From Trichomonas vaginalis G3 (lineage: Eukaryota > Parabasalia > Trichomonadida > Trichomonadidae): a stretch of DNA of 64,000 bases. The stretch lies in NCBI RefSeq assembly GCF_026262505.1, contig NC_067206.1, positions 13,512,205-13,576,204 of the forward strand, read 5' to 3'. The notes beneath the pieces were generated by a model. The model was not told where the DNA came from. It searched no databases and saw nothing but the letters and a program-made list of their open reading frames with translations. This document shows positions 39,488-50,053 of the stretch, one piece after another. Positions within the stretch are counted from its first letter, which is position 1. Every line of letters starts with the position of its first letter. A program made the translations under genes and the position numbers.

Positions 39488-42304
39488 ATGTTGGAACCCA
39501 CAAAGCCGTACTTTGCATTGTCTAAATTTCAAGATGAATATGCAGTTCGTATCATACACTCTGTTGTCAATGAGAATATCACAGAAAATTTAGCAGATTT
39601 TTACATTCATTTATCAAATAAGCAAACAAAGATGTGGATGCTTCAATGTACAGGTTATGCAATTAAAATATGCACAGACAATTTATTTATTCGAACTTAC
39701 GCGTTTTATCTTCAATTATTCGAAAAAATTGCAAAAAGATACGTTGAAACCGGAAAGTTTGATGAAGAAACACTTAGACTATCAATTCTTCACATGTCAA
39801 ATATCTTTTCGAACCCTTCTTTCACTTCAGATTCCATCAGATTAAGATTACACACAACTATTAATAAATTTTATACAAATACTGATATACAATGGCCAAC
39901 TAACATAAAGAAGCTTATACTTGACTTTCTTTTGTACGGAGCCAAATCTTTCAAAGATAATTTTGATATTTCATCAAAATACGGAAATCTTGCACTCGAT
40001 TTACTATGTAAATATGATCCACCACAAATAGAAGATTATGACTACTTTTCTTCTGTTTTTGAAGAGTTATTTAAATACGATTTTTTCCAACTCGCTTGGA
40101 TACAGAAATTCGAGCAGATCTACAAAGAAAACATTAGACTAAAATCAATAGGAAGCGAAAAACCCATCATGAAGTACTTTATCAAGCAAATTAATGAAAA
40201 ATTGTCTCGAAATTTCCAAACTTTGGCCTTTTGGAAGGTTATAAACAATTTGACAATTAGTAATTCGGATAGAGTCATTTATTCCAAGCTGCCAATCCAA
40301 GATGTCTGCGAAAAATTCCTTTCTTGGTTTGATCCGAATATTGACCTTAAATTCTTGAACATGGAGAACTTTTCTTCATTCCATCCTTTGTTCAAGCTGG
40401 CAGAACAGTCAAAATACTACGAATATGAAGAATTGGATGCAAAAGTCGATAAATATATCGAATTTATTCTAAAAACGCCTCCAGGCAAAGAAAATCTTCA
40501 GTTTTGGCTGTTCCCTGTTCATGCTAACGACTACATTCACTATTGGCCCAGAATTGAAGAGTTTTTGGATGATTTCAGAAATTATTTCCAAAGAATATAT
40601 GAAATGATCATGGATAACAGCAAATTCCATTCAATTATTTCGAGTTTCTTTGAAAAGGTCGACCAATCCATTCAAAAAACTATAGAAAAAATAAAATCCG
40701 AAATAATTGTGAGTACACTTTCATTAATCCATGTTATATTCAAGTCTGAATGTACCAATGATGATTCCATTAAGAATATCATCTCAGAACTCTCCAAAAA
40801 ATCACAATCAGCTCAATTATATTCTTGGTTCAATATTTTATCAGAAAACCACACCAAAGAGATCCTTCCGATCGATACCAACCCATGCTCATCGATTTAT
40901 TTGGTTATGATCGCGAGTTCCATCAACATTTTAGGAAAATCTTTTTATCAAGAGCAAAAAAGGAAAATAAAGAAGATTATCAAGCACTACAGTTCCCTAC
41001 TTAATGAATCACAGTTTACCCATGTAGATGAAATCGCCAGAGTCATTTTTTCCTTTTATCAAATCGCAATTTGCACTCCTTTCTTTTTCGACCATCCAAA
41101 CGTGTACCAGGAGATCATCCACTCTAATATAGCTCAACGACAGGATCCAACAATCACTTCTATCATAGATATGTTTAAATTGGCGGTTTTGTCGGGCCAA
41201 AGATCCGAAATTGACATAAATGAGTTGTATTCAAATTCTAATGACTTTATGTACGCGACTCCTCAATATATTATTTCGATTTCGAAAAATAACTTCGTCG
41301 TGAGGCATGGAATCGGAATAAGCATGTTCGAGGTCGAGGAGTTGGTTCCTTATGATAATTTCATAAAGGATTCGACAAAACTCGATGAAAAAATTCCAAA
41401 TCAACAAATTTCTCAAATTTCAGCTTTTTCTGACCAAAAATCAACCACAAAAGAGATGGATGAAGCTGACAGACTCGAATCTTTGTTGATTGACACTCCA
41501 ACAGAGTTCAAAACCTTTAATTATCAAAATGAAATTATTGATAACGAACATCACGCTCACAGGCTGCTGTCAGACCTAAATCTGATCTTGTATCGATCGA
41601 ATACACTCAGAAGACTCGATGATTCAAAGCTAATTCCAGAATTAGACAAAATTAAATTAAATTTCCCGATTTACATTGTACAGCTCACAATGGATAAGGA
41701 GATGCCTCGATTTGGATTCGTTCCTAGTGATTTAAGAGGAGTATTCCTCAAAGATCTGTCTAATTCAAAAGATTATTTAAATACTGCCTCCATTTTATAT
41801 AAAATCGAGCTTGACATCAACATTGTCATTCCTGAGTACATAAAAACGAGCAAAAGCGCTGATTTCGTCCAAAAAGTTCAAGAATTTCGAGAATTAAATC
41901 CTGTTCGTTCTCCAATGATTGTAGTTCTTAATGAAACAGGTCTAGAGATGAACAGTTACTCAGCGATATTCAATAATTTCAACGCAATTGTTGAAATAAT
42001 CCCTAATTTCGAAAACTTTTCGTATCCGTATATTGTGAACATTACATTTCAGAATGATGTCCTTGAATGCGAAGATTTACAAGTAAACAAATTTTCAATA
42101 CCGTGTCTCAGTGATGGAATTTCCTCATTGATCATGATGTTGACATCGATAATGACTACGTCGAGGAGTTGCCTTCATTGCGGCCGCGGAATTGGAAGTT
42201 TCTTCGAAAGGAGAAAGAAACTGATCTCGAGCATTTTCAAGGGAGGGCTCTGCGGAAATACACAGTTTATTGCGAATGTTGCTAAAACATTAGGCAACTT
42301 TTAA
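39488..42304 (+). CDS. Large helical-repeat protein, possible RapGAP/RalGAP family
   Basis: 938 residues from ATG 39488; the more upstream in-frame codons are not ATG and lie in the promoter. Residues 1-600 are alpha-helical and repeat-like. From about 640 to 900 the order of segments (FVRHGIGISMFEVEELVPY, PIYIVQLTMDKEM, PMIVVLNETGLEM, FSYPYIVNITFQND) resembles the RapGAP fold at the end of tuberin/RalGAP proteins, although no catalytic Asn thumb could be pinned down. If correct, it would stimulate GTP hydrolysis by a Rap/Rheb-like GTPase. No signal peptide or membrane helix. The family call is tentative; the gene itself is secure. Confidence 0.6.
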   Translation: MLEPTKPYFALSKFQDEYAVRIIHSVVNENITENLADFYIHLSNKQTKMWMLQCTGYAIKICTDNLFIRTYAFYLQLFEKIAKRYVETGKFDEETLRLSILHMSNIFSNPSFTSDSIRLRLHTTINKFYTNTDIQWPTNIKKLILDFLLYGAKSFKDNFDISSKYGNLALDLLCKYDPPQIEDYDYFSSVFEELFKYDFFQLAWIQKFEQIYKENIRLKSIGSEKPIMKYFIKQINEKLSRNFQTLAFWKVINNLTISNSDRVIYSKLPIQDVCEKFLSWFDPNIDLKFLNMENFSSFHPLFKLAEQSKYYEYEELDAKVDKYIEFILKTPPGKENLQFWLFPVHANDYIHYWPRIEEFLDDFRNYFQRIYEMIMDNSKFHSIISSFFEKVDQSIQKTIEKIKSEIIVSTLSLIHVIFKSECTNDDSIKNIISELSKKSQSAQLYSWFNILSENHTKEILPIDTNPCSSIYLVMIASSINILGKSFYQEQKRKIKKIIKHYSSLLNESQFTHVDEIARVIFSFYQIAICTPFFFDHPNVYQEIIHSNIAQRQDPTITSIIDMFKLAVLSGQRSEIDINELYSNSNDFMYATPQYIISISKNNFVVRHGIGISMFEVEELVPYDNFIKDSTKLDEKIPNQQISQISAFSDQKSTTKEMDEADRLESLLIDTPTEFKTFNYQNEIIDNEHHAHRLLSDLNLILYRSNTLRRLDDSKLIPELDKIKLNFPIYIVQLTMDKEMPRFGFVPSDLRGVFLKDLSNSKDYLNTASILYKIELDINIVIPEYIKTSKSADFVQKVQEFRELNPVRSPMIVVLNETGLEMNSYSAIFNNFNAIVEIIPNFENFSYPYIVNITFQNDVLECEDLQVNKFSIPCLSDGISSLIMMLTSIMTTSRSCLHCGRGIGSFFERRKKLISSIFKGGLCGNTQFIANVAKTLGNF

Positions 42305-42350
42305 TGTTTGTTTAATAAAAAAAATGTAATTTATAGTTTAATTTTTTTTA

Positions 42351-43481
42351 AGGGTGCACACGAGAGGATCATGTAAACTTCAGAATTTAGAAGCTTATTT
42401 TTAGGCATTATCTTGGCTACCTATTTAGGCTCGAAAAGCAAAAAATATCAAAAAATACAACTTGAGTCCATTATGACCCTTTCATGGAGGTAGTTTTTAT
42501 CCGCTAGTATTTTCCCTTTGAATCTCTTTACAATTCGAAATCAAATTCAAAACTCAGTAGAAGAAAGGAAGAATCGACTTACTACGGTTGTAATACGAAT
42601 AAATACATATATTTAATTATTTTTATTTACATAATAATTGTTTGAAGCTCATATTCCAACAAATTTTTAAATAAAAACATTAAAATGTTGAAAATGTTCA
42701 TATATTTTAATAGGGTTTTGGCACTTTATTGAGGAATTACTACATACATAGTCGAACTGAACTTGAAATTTTGAAATTTAAATTATTTATCAAAATTAAA
42801 ATTTAACTTGAAATTTATAATTATTTAGTCATATTTTGCATAATTCTAAGTAGATTTTGTAAAAAATCAAGAAAGAAAAATTTTAACGTGCTTTGTTTTT
42901 TTTTATAATAATACATATTATTATATAATTAACATATTCATAATGTTTCACCCTTTCAAAAATATAATCCTCCTCCTCTCAAATAAACGTACATACGGGT
43001 GGCCTCTTTTTTCAAAAAATTAAAATTTGAAATTTTGGGCTCAAATATTAGAGATTTTTTCAACCTTCAACGATATATGTTGTCTATATCAGACCTCCTT
43101 TCTTTTTGATACTTAACATTGTTCCTAAATCTTAGCCGTTAAGGCTGTTCTGAAAATATTTTTTTTCGAAAAAATTCGAAAAAAATTCTTAAAATTCAAA
43201 AATCCCTTAATTCCTGAGGATTTTGGAAAAAAGTTTTTACATGAACATGTGTATATTATATGAAGTATATTGATAAGGTAAAAATCAAATTTTATTGCAT
43301 ATTCATCGAGAAAATAAACTAACGAATCCCTCAAAATTGAGAGGGTAATCCTCCTCTCAAATAAACGTACATACGGGTGCACCCTTAATTCAAATTTCTG
43401 ACAACTGGCGTGAAGTGTCATTGAAATTTAACCTTAAATATCTGAATTGAAGGGTGTGTCATAGGGGCGAAAGTGCACCCT
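42351..43481. mobile_element. Probable TA-flanked transposon remnant
   Basis: Ends AGGGTGCAC (42351) and GTGCACCCT (43481), each flanked by TA. Inside, CTCAAATAAACGTACATACGGGTG occurs twice in part (near 42978 and 43354), the second copy followed by a third GTGCACCCTTA. The pattern suggests nested or internally duplicated ends. No transposase frame. The terminal match is short, so the call is uncertain. Confidence 0.45.
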
Positions 43482-43594
43482 TAAAAAAACTCCAGAATAG
43501 AGTATCAGAAATGAATTTTCCAAATATATTATATATCATTAGTAAATTATCAATCTTTTGATGACAAATGCTTTTCTTGTGATTCTAATGCTAC

Positions 43595-43793
43595 AGTAGT
43601 ATATGTTGAAGGGTCGTGTGACTTTTTTTGTAAACGTAAGAATTCATACAATATTGAACGATTTTGTATCATTTTTTTTAACATATGAAGTAAAAAATGT
43701 ATGATTCTTACGGTTTTTATTCTTACGTTTTTGAATAAATCAAGATTTAAAAAATTTTCAAAATTGTAAGACATTTACACTCAGCCCATACAT
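43595..43793 (+). repeat. Terminal repeat of second Polinton (partial)
   Basis: About 199 bp, similar to the 242-bp inverted repeat of the complete element, with scattered substitutions and small gaps. It breaks off at CCCATACAT, where the full repeat continues GATTACATAAAC. Confidence 0.8.
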
Positions 43794-44117
43794 AATGAAA
43801 TAAAAAAATGTGACAACATGACATTTTGACAACATCATGGGTTATTCGATAATTAATTATTTTTGAATAACTGAATGGAATCAATGAAGTCATAATCAAA
43901 GACCTCATAAACGAGAAAAAGAAATTAGAAACTAATGATTTTTGAACATACTTCTGAATAGCAGATTTTAAAAATTTATGAATAATTTATAAAAAGTTTT
44001 TATTCCTACAATTCCTATATTACCATTAATAAAAGAATATATTTTATAATAATTTCATTTCGAACATGTTAAAATTTATCTGCATTTTGAAAAAATTTAT
44101 TTTTAATTCGTAAGAAA

Positions 44118-45233
44118 ATGAGTGTCAAAACTAACGATGTTAGATATTCAGGATTCACAAATGAGGAAATAAAGGATATATTAGAGGAGGCAGGTTATGA
44201 AGTTAATAAATATTATTTAAGAAATTGTCAAAAATTCGCGGAGTTTTTAAATGAATTTGATTATGATGGAAAAATGAATAAAGATGATGTTATAAATTTC
44301 TTATATCCCACATCTAAAGAAAAAGAAAAACCTAAAGAACCTGATGTTTTCCCTGAATATTATGAAGAACGAATTAAAGATGATGAATATGATGAAATTG
44401 AAATTGAAAGACTGAAAAAAATAAGAGATGAAATAAATGAAAAAATTAAGGAATTAAGAGAAGTTGAAAAATATAATGAGAATGAAGTAGAGGGTTTAAT
44501 GAATATCCCAGCTTCAGAATCAGAAGTTCAAAAATCACATGAGGAAAGATATAAAAATTACTTTTTGGAATCAACTAAAAATTTATTAGATGGTGATATT
44601 GACGAAACACTTTCAGAAGAAGGCACAAAATTTATTCATAAACATAAGCTTCAGTTTATTGACGATGGAGATTATCCATGTATATTACTTTCACCTCCTC
44701 TTGATTCTGAAAAATTCAAAAAAGCACTGAAAAATGTAACATATGCAACAAATACGATTAAGAAAGAAGACCATGATATTTACACAAATTATTATTTAAA
44801 TAAATGTACAGGTGTTGATAAAGTTTTTGATTTATTAGATAAAATATCAAAAGAAACAATTGGTACATATAAAATTTTATGTGATTGTGGTTTCATTGTT
44901 GAAGATACCGTTGATGTTTCATATGAAAGAACAGCTCCGAAGGAGGACGAAGTGGAAAGATCTATTCCATTCGTTATTAAGAACATAAAAGATATGAAAA
45001 CCTATAAACATTATATTTATTCATTCATTTCAGAAAAAATGGAAGCAACACATAAATCATCTCGTCATCATTTCATAGCTATTCACACATTCCTTTTCAA
45101 AGTTGTGAAATTAAATAAGACAGGAATTAGATTTAATGTATCAGGGTACACATTCTTGAGTAAATTAAAATGTATTCGTCACGTCGCAGATGATAAAAAT
45201 TTGTGTGTTCTTAATTCATTTTATGGACTTTAG
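44118..45233 (+). CDS. Candidate terminal protein / PolB partner, second copy
   Basis: 371 residues, closely related over its full length to the protein at comp 36945-38051 and with the same start (MSVKTN). The differences are mostly conservative (for example DNEEYPC to DDGDYPC; a two-residue insertion EI near 95), which suggests past selection on the protein. Promoter-like TTTTTAATTCGTAAGAA precedes the ATG. It lies 75 bp upstream of PolB, the same arrangement as in the complete element. Confidence 0.65.
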   Translation: MSVKTNDVRYSGFTNEEIKDILEEAGYEVNKYYLRNCQKFAEFLNEFDYDGKMNKDDVINFLYPTSKEKEKPKEPDVFPEYYEERIKDDEYDEIEIERLKKIRDEINEKIKELREVEKYNENEVEGLMNIPASESEVQKSHEERYKNYFLESTKNLLDGDIDETLSEEGTKFIHKHKLQFIDDGDYPCILLSPPLDSEKFKKALKNVTYATNTIKKEDHDIYTNYYLNKCTGVDKVFDLLDKISKETIGTYKILCDCGFIVEDTVDVSYERTAPKEDEVERSIPFVIKNIKDMKTYKHYIYSFISEKMEATHKSSRHHFIAIHTFLFKVVKLNKTGIRFNVSGYTFLSKLKCIRHVADDKNLCVLNSFYGL

Positions 45234-45274
45234 CCCTGGACTCTCTGAGTCTCGGACTTTAAAAAATAAACTTT

Positions 45275-45307
45275 ATTTTTATATTCTAATTTTTTATTCT
45301 TACATAA
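45275..45307 (+). promoter_or_regulatory. Promoter-like box of second PolB
   Basis: AT-rich block ending TTTTTTATTCTTACATAA directly before the ATG, matching the first PolB copy. Confidence 0.5.
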
Positions 45308-46354
45308 ATGAACAAAAACGGAACAGCTAAAATGAATGATAATCAAATAAGAGCCGAAGGTAGAAGGTTATTTAAACGCTTCTATAACATTCCTGATGGT
45401 GTTAATCCTAAAACTCGTAGAAGTTATTTAAATGAAGCCATAGATGCATATGAAGGATTTGACATTTCATCAGAAAGTGAGAGATTAACAAGAATGTTAA
45501 ACGTTAATATTGATTTCTATTATTGTGACCCTCAACCAGAAGACGTAGACATTAACAAGGTAGACTTTCCATTAGTGGAAACAATAATGATAGATCCAGA
45601 ATTTGAAACAGTAAATATTTTATTAACACAGAGTCCATGTGGAAAACTTCACGCTGACAGAATAACAGACGTTGAAGCACTCACAGGATATAAAGTTTGC
45701 CCCTTTTGCAAAGAAGAAGTATATTCTATCCGTGATGATCCAGAAAGGAAAAACCAAAGAAGATTTTTAAAACATTGTGAGAAATGTAAAGAAAATAATG
45801 GAAGATTAATTCAAGACGTACAATTGCAAAACACACAACAACCATATGCACCACATATCACGAAACAGAAGATATATCAATGGCTATTAGCTCATAATTT
45901 GCAGGAATATTATCAACCGACAAGATATTATATTACTTTTGACTTCGAAACATTAGAGACTAAAGAAGAACTTCAACTTTCTGAATGTGCAACTTTGAAC
46001 GCTTACTTAAAACCATTTATGGTATCATCAACGGTTAAATTAAACGATAAAACATTTACGAGGAATTTTTGCTTAACATCAAGTGATTCGTTCATCTCTG
46101 ATTGGATTGAATTTTTATTTTCAACCTGTTCATTAGTTGCTAAATCAAATATTGAACAATATGAAGAATTATTGAAGTCCCATACATTAAATGAGAAACA
46201 AAAGGGAGCAATGAAAGAGCTTTTAGATGAAGAATTTAATAAAGTGAATATCATTGGTTTTAATTCGGGAAAGTTTGATTTAAATTTAATTCTTCGTGAT
46301 TTAAACACTGCAAAATGGAAAATAAAATCAATGCTGGGTTCATCTTCACAATTT
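45308..46354 (+). pseudogene. PolB N-terminal part, interrupted by the large element
   Basis: 349 codons homologous to the protein at comp 35233-36903, with a six-residue gap near residue 293. The zinc-ribbon Cys residues and the ExoI (DFET) and ExoII (FNSGKFDLN) motifs are present. The gene stops within TCACAATTTAA, where a poly(A) tract and the large element follow; the intact copy continues GCAAATC. The frame then runs artificially through the poly(A) and hairpin to a stop at 46426. Confidence 0.88.
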
Positions 46355-46375
46355 AAAAAAAAAAAAAAAAAAAAA
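46355..46375. repeat. Poly(A) tract at large-element junction
   Basis: 21 A (two may belong to PolB) between the interrupted polymerase and the element end GGTAATGGGG. It corresponds to the 81-nt tract of copy 1. Confidence 0.9.
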
Positions 46376-46381
46376 GGTAAT

Positions 46382-46414
46382 GGGGCTTCCAGGGGCTGCG
46401 CCCCTTCTAGCCCT
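46382..46414 (+). other. Terminal hairpin of the large element, copy 2
   Basis: Outer stem GGGGCT (46382-46387) with AGCCCT (46409-46414, one G-T pair); inner stem AGGGGC (46391-46396) with GCCCCT (46400-46405); loop TGC. Two inner base pairs differ from copy 1 (C-G to G-C, A-T to G-C) with pairing kept. Confidence 0.85.
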
Positions 46415-46576
46415 GAAGATGTTTAGTATAATGAAGTTTAGAGGACATACATGATTATGAGTTTAGATATGACAAGATAGAATATGAGAGAGGTCCTATA
46501 AACCGGAGAAAGTGTCATATAAACATCTGTCATTTTACTCAGAATTTTATACAGAATTCAATAAAAATATATTTTA

Positions 46577-46622
46577 GGTGAAGAGGTGAGATCTCACCTG
46601 TTTTCTCACCTCTTTTTTCACC
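46577..46622 (+). repeat. 46-bp palindromic module
   Basis: GGTGAA...GGTGAGATCTCACC...TCACC...TTCACC; the same length and layout as the modules of copy 1 but with GGTGA stems. TGTCATATAAACATCTGTCA occurs on either side (46508, 46644). Confidence 0.8.
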
Positions 46623-46690
46623 CCATATGTCCTTACTGAAAAAGTGTCATATAAACATCTGTCAAAAGCCGCTTTTTACCTTCACTTAAA

Positions 46691-49207
46691 ATGCCACGTA
46701 AGCTACGTAAGAATATACGTAAGAGGAAGAGAGCATTGAAACATCCAATAGTAAAACTGACACCACAACAACAGTTGCAACAACAAATGCTGAATGACCC
46801 CACTATGTTGCAACAAATGTCAAGCAACCCTATGCTTTTAAACCGAGTTCTTGGTGCACAGAGTGGAGGTTTAAGAGCGGCACTTTTAGCGAAAATGGCA
46901 GGCTATGGTGGAGCCGCAGACGGAACAGCCTATAACCCTCAAAGTCAAATGAATTTGAGTTCACTCAAAAATCAAATATCAGATGTCAAAAAGTCAAACA
47001 TAGACATACAGAAGCAAATAAGTGAAAACGAAAAGAAACTAGAATATGACAGACACACAAAGAAACTCAATGAGTTAAACGTAGAGAAAAAGAAGAAAGA
47101 AGAACAACTGAAAGAACTAAGTACAGAGGAATATGCGAAAAAAGTGTCAGAAAAAGCAGCAGAAGTAGCAAAAATGGAACAAGATGTTGTAAATTTGAAA
47201 AACCATACTACTCAATATAAAGTACTGAAAGATGAAGAGATAAAACAAAAAGCCATGAAGACATATATGGATAGCGATGAGTATAAAAAAGAAGTTGAAG
47301 CAAATGTAAAGGCAGAAAAACTTTTACAGTTGCAAAACCAAACCGTACAGTATGAAAACTTAGCACAAGAAAGTAAAAATGACGACGCGGCTATGCAAAA
47401 GGCAATGAAAAGCGCAGAATATATAAAAGCTAACAATGACTGGTTAGATGCCCAAGCCAACGCCAAAGCAGCCCAACTTATAGGGTCAATAAGGACAAAA
47501 ATACAAGCGGATGAAGACAGTTCAAATGAAGCTTTAACAAATGCTGACTTTAAGAACGCCTTCGAAGCTCTTCATAGTAAGGTGAAACAAGTGAACGACT
47601 TCTCATCTGGAAAGAAACTGAAGTCTGAAGGTTTCGACAAAGAGTTAAAAGAAGTAGCACAAAATATGACGAAAATAACAGATGCAGCAACGAGACAGGC
47701 AGTTCAAAGTGCCTATGACGCCGTTAGAGCAACTGTTGTGAAAAGTCAAGAAAAAGAGTTACAACAGACCAAAACAGACCTAGTAAATGCTTTCTTAAAA
47801 ACGAAAAGTCAGGTAGGACATTACGCTGCAGATGGAACATATGTGCCAGCTGGTGGAACATATATACCAGCTGGTGGAACTTATATACTAGCTGGTGGAA
47901 CTTATATACCACCAAACCCTCCAAGAGAAGCACCTGCACCAGGACTACCTAAAACATTTACATCGTCACATGGACACAGACACAGGCATGCACCAAAACC
48001 AACACAACAACAACCACAACCAGCACAACAACAACAACAACCAACACAACAACAACCAGCACAGCAACCACCTCCACAACCAGCACAACAACAACCAGCA
48101 CAGCAACCACAAACAGAGCAAGGAAACCAAGAATTCTTAAAAATGCTTAAAGAAGACTATGGTTACCCAGATACTCTTGACTTTAGTGACAGATATAAAG
48201 AAGCTATTAGAAAGTTCAAGGAAGGAAATACTGACCCGAACCTATTTAGCTTTATGGCTCAGCACCAAATGGGATATAATTTCAAACCTGGAAAATACAA
48301 GCTCGCTAAGGGATATGATTTAATAGCATATCATCCAAATGACATGACTGAATTTACTCCGAGATATTTGGTGTCAGAGCTAAATGACAATTCAACTCTC
48401 TTCATGAAACGCGTAAAAAATAGAGACGGAACGAAAGAAGAAAGGTTTATGAGTCCGGATGACTTAGATAGGGAACTTGTTAAAAACGGTCTCGGAATAT
48501 ATGAAATGCCAGCAGATGAGGTACATGAAACTCCACAGGAAGAAGTTCAGATACAACCAGACATGGAAGAAATAGTTCAGCAACAACAGCTAGAAGAGCC
48601 TGAAGGAAACGAACAAGTTCCTCCTTTGGAAACTAACTTCACAGAACTAGATGAAGATTTGGAACAGCCGAAAAATCTTGACCCTCAACAAGTGTATGCG
48701 GAGAATATGGAATCTTTCCAAGAGTCTAAAAAAAATTCGGCTGACATAGTAGAAGAATATCGAAAAATGTTTGCCGACATACAAAAGACTCCAACATCAG
48801 ATGAAAATATTCAGCATAGAATGGAAGTACTGAAAGAAAATGTACGCAAATACAACAACCCTTTTTACTTACGACCATATAACGTTCAATCTTTGGCTGA
48901 ACTCGGTGAAAATAAAAGGTTAAATTTCAACAAAACATATAGAAATGAAACATTGTTTAAAGTTCATTCAGAACCTAACCAATATGGAAACAAACCTACT
49001 TTTGTTTCTGCAGACTATGGAACTACAATGAGATGGGGTCATAAAGCTAATCCGGATAGGTGGTTCATAAACTTACAACCTCAATTCCAAGAAGTTGTAG
49101 ACGCAATGGAAGTGAATGGTGAACCAGATATAACGGGTATTTTCAGCGCGGCTTTAATGCCATTGAAAGATATGAAAGATGCAGATATTTTGGACCAGTA
49201 TAAATGA
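46691..49207 (+). CDS. Large coiled-coil, Gln/Pro-rich virus-element protein
   Basis: 838 residues. Order: basic N-terminus (1-20), Gln/Met-rich stretch, Lys/Glu/Ala coiled coil (about 70-270), a helical region to 390, four AGGTYIP-type repeats (about 380-410), a His-containing Gln/Pro-rich linker (about 430-480), then a C-terminal domain (490-838) with an acidic insertion. No enzyme motif. Such modular proteins are often virion core or tegument components; the basic head could bind DNA. It is the first gene from the element end and overlaps the next gene by 4 bp. The N-terminus is identical in layout in copy 1. Confidence 0.75.
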   Translation: MPRKLRKNIRKRKRALKHPIVKLTPQQQLQQQMLNDPTMLQQMSSNPMLLNRVLGAQSGGLRAALLAKMAGYGGAADGTAYNPQSQMNLSSLKNQISDVKKSNIDIQKQISENEKKLEYDRHTKKLNELNVEKKKKEEQLKELSTEEYAKKVSEKAAEVAKMEQDVVNLKNHTTQYKVLKDEEIKQKAMKTYMDSDEYKKEVEANVKAEKLLQLQNQTVQYENLAQESKNDDAAMQKAMKSAEYIKANNDWLDAQANAKAAQLIGSIRTKIQADEDSSNEALTNADFKNAFEALHSKVKQVNDFSSGKKLKSEGFDKELKEVAQNMTKITDAATRQAVQSAYDAVRATVVKSQEKELQQTKTDLVNAFLKTKSQVGHYAADGTYVPAGGTYIPAGGTYILAGGTYIPPNPPREAPAPGLPKTFTSSHGHRHRHAPKPTQQQPQPAQQQQQPTQQQPAQQPPPQPAQQQPAQQPQTEQGNQEFLKMLKEDYGYPDTLDFSDRYKEAIRKFKEGNTDPNLFSFMAQHQMGYNFKPGKYKLAKGYDLIAYHPNDMTEFTPRYLVSELNDNSTLFMKRVKNRDGTKEERFMSPDDLDRELVKNGLGIYEMPADEVHETPQEEVQIQPDMEEIVQQQQLEEPEGNEQVPPLETNFTELDEDLEQPKNLDPQQVYAENMESFQESKKNSADIVEEYRKMFADIQKTPTSDENIQHRMEVLKENVRKYNNPFYLRPYNVQSLAELGENKRLNFNKTYRNETLFKVHSEPNQYGNKPTFVSADYGTTMRWGHKANPDRWFINLQPQFQEVVDAMEVNGEPDITGIFSAALMPLKDMKDADILDQYK
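47836..48122 (+). repeat. 21-bp AGGTYIP repeats and CAA-rich repeat in coding region
   Basis: Four 21-bp units (GCTGGTGGAACATATATACC type) at 47836-47915, then a CAACAACAACCAGCACA-type array at 47999-48122 encoding Gln/Pro/Ala. Both are likely to vary in length between copies. Confidence 0.8.
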
Positions 49208-49407
49208 ACATGGCTGAGGGAAATATAACACCTGACGTTCTAGAACATTTATCTCAAAGAACTACACAGAACCATAGAGATGGTATATTTGGTGAAGAGT
49301 TTAGAAAGAGAGTTAGGGAGAGAGAAGGAAGAGAACCTATTGTACATGACCTTGCAAACGAAAGTTTGCAAAATGTCATAAAAACTTACTTTGCAGACAA
49401 TAACTGA
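49204..49407 (+). CDS. 67-residue charged protein
   Basis: ATG at 49204 overlaps the TGA of the previous gene (ATGA), so the two are translationally adjacent. Rich in Glu, Arg and Asn (FGEEFRKRVREREGREP). No motif recognised. Confidence 0.5.
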   Translation: MNMAEGNITPDVLEHLSQRTTQNHRDGIFGEEFRKRVREREGREPIVHDLANESLQNVIKTYFADNN

Positions 49408-49449
49408 GAAGGGATGAATATTTAAGAAAACTCAAATGGACAGTACCAA

Positions 49450-49984
49450 ATGAAATTTAGTATTGAAAAACATGTTCCATGACAAAATAAAACCAACTAC
49501 AGAAATAAATGACGCAAGACTGAAACGTTGGGTAAAAGCTTTCCCTTCACAAAAGATATTATTGTTACATGGAAAGAAAACCAGAATGCTACAAAAACAT
49601 ATATTGGAAACGAAGCTTATTCCATATGGACAAGCTCTGTTTTGAAGAGCTTGAACCGGAAACTCAGGAAAGAGTCATGCAAACAATAAGCGAAGACTCA
49701 AATACAAACTATGACAAAATCTTTCTAGGATATAGGTTACCTGAGATGGGCGACCAGAGCCCAAAGGCAAAAAGACATGGGAAATTTACAACATACTAGG
49801 TGAACATGAGGCAAAGATGCTACAACTTGTAGCAGAGGGCAAGTTACCAAAAGCGACACCAAAAAAGAGAGAGGTAGAACAAAGTGAAAGTAGTGAAGAA
49901 GTAACTTCATCTAGTGAAAGTATGGCAATGAAGGAAAAAGAAGAGTTAAAGATTCAGTTAAAAACTCAGTCAGGAAGAAAGTAA
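49450..49984 (+). pseudogene. Broken gene, about 175 residues, unknown
   Basis: Coherent protein sequence can be read only by moving between frames: a basic N-terminal part, a middle containing CFEELEPETQERVMQ, and a C-terminal Lys/Ser/Glu-rich tail ending QLKTQSGRK before TAA 49982-49984. At least two single-base shifts are needed. The start (49450 or 49472) is uncertain. Function unknown. Confidence 0.5.
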
Positions 49985-50053
49985 AGCTTGGTCCGAGTGG
50001 GTTCTATTATGACATATAAAATCCAACTATTCTATATTTTTTACCCATATGAA

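Larger units (their letters stand above)
43595..46354 (+). mobile_element. Second Polinton, rearranged fragment
   Basis: Starts with a diverged Polinton terminal repeat (43595-43793, AGTAGTATATGTTGAAGGG). Next comes the shared junction core (comp 43812-43834), then about 70 bp matching the left subterminal region of the complete element (26489-26557), then directly the candidate terminal-protein gene and PolB. The 157-residue gene is missing. PolB is cut at 46354 by the large element. Its remaining part would lie beyond that element, outside the window. Confidence 0.8.

Noticed and set aside
39488-42304. HECT or kinase assignment for the 938-residue protein
   Set aside because: No HECT catalytic Cys context and no kinase motifs; only a loose resemblance to the RapGAP fold remains.
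46355-46375. Retroposon poly(A) tail
   Set aside because: The tract lies 5' of the element on the A-bearing strand, and no reverse transcriptase or endonuclease gene is seen. The hairpin and gene side follow the tract and do not precede it.
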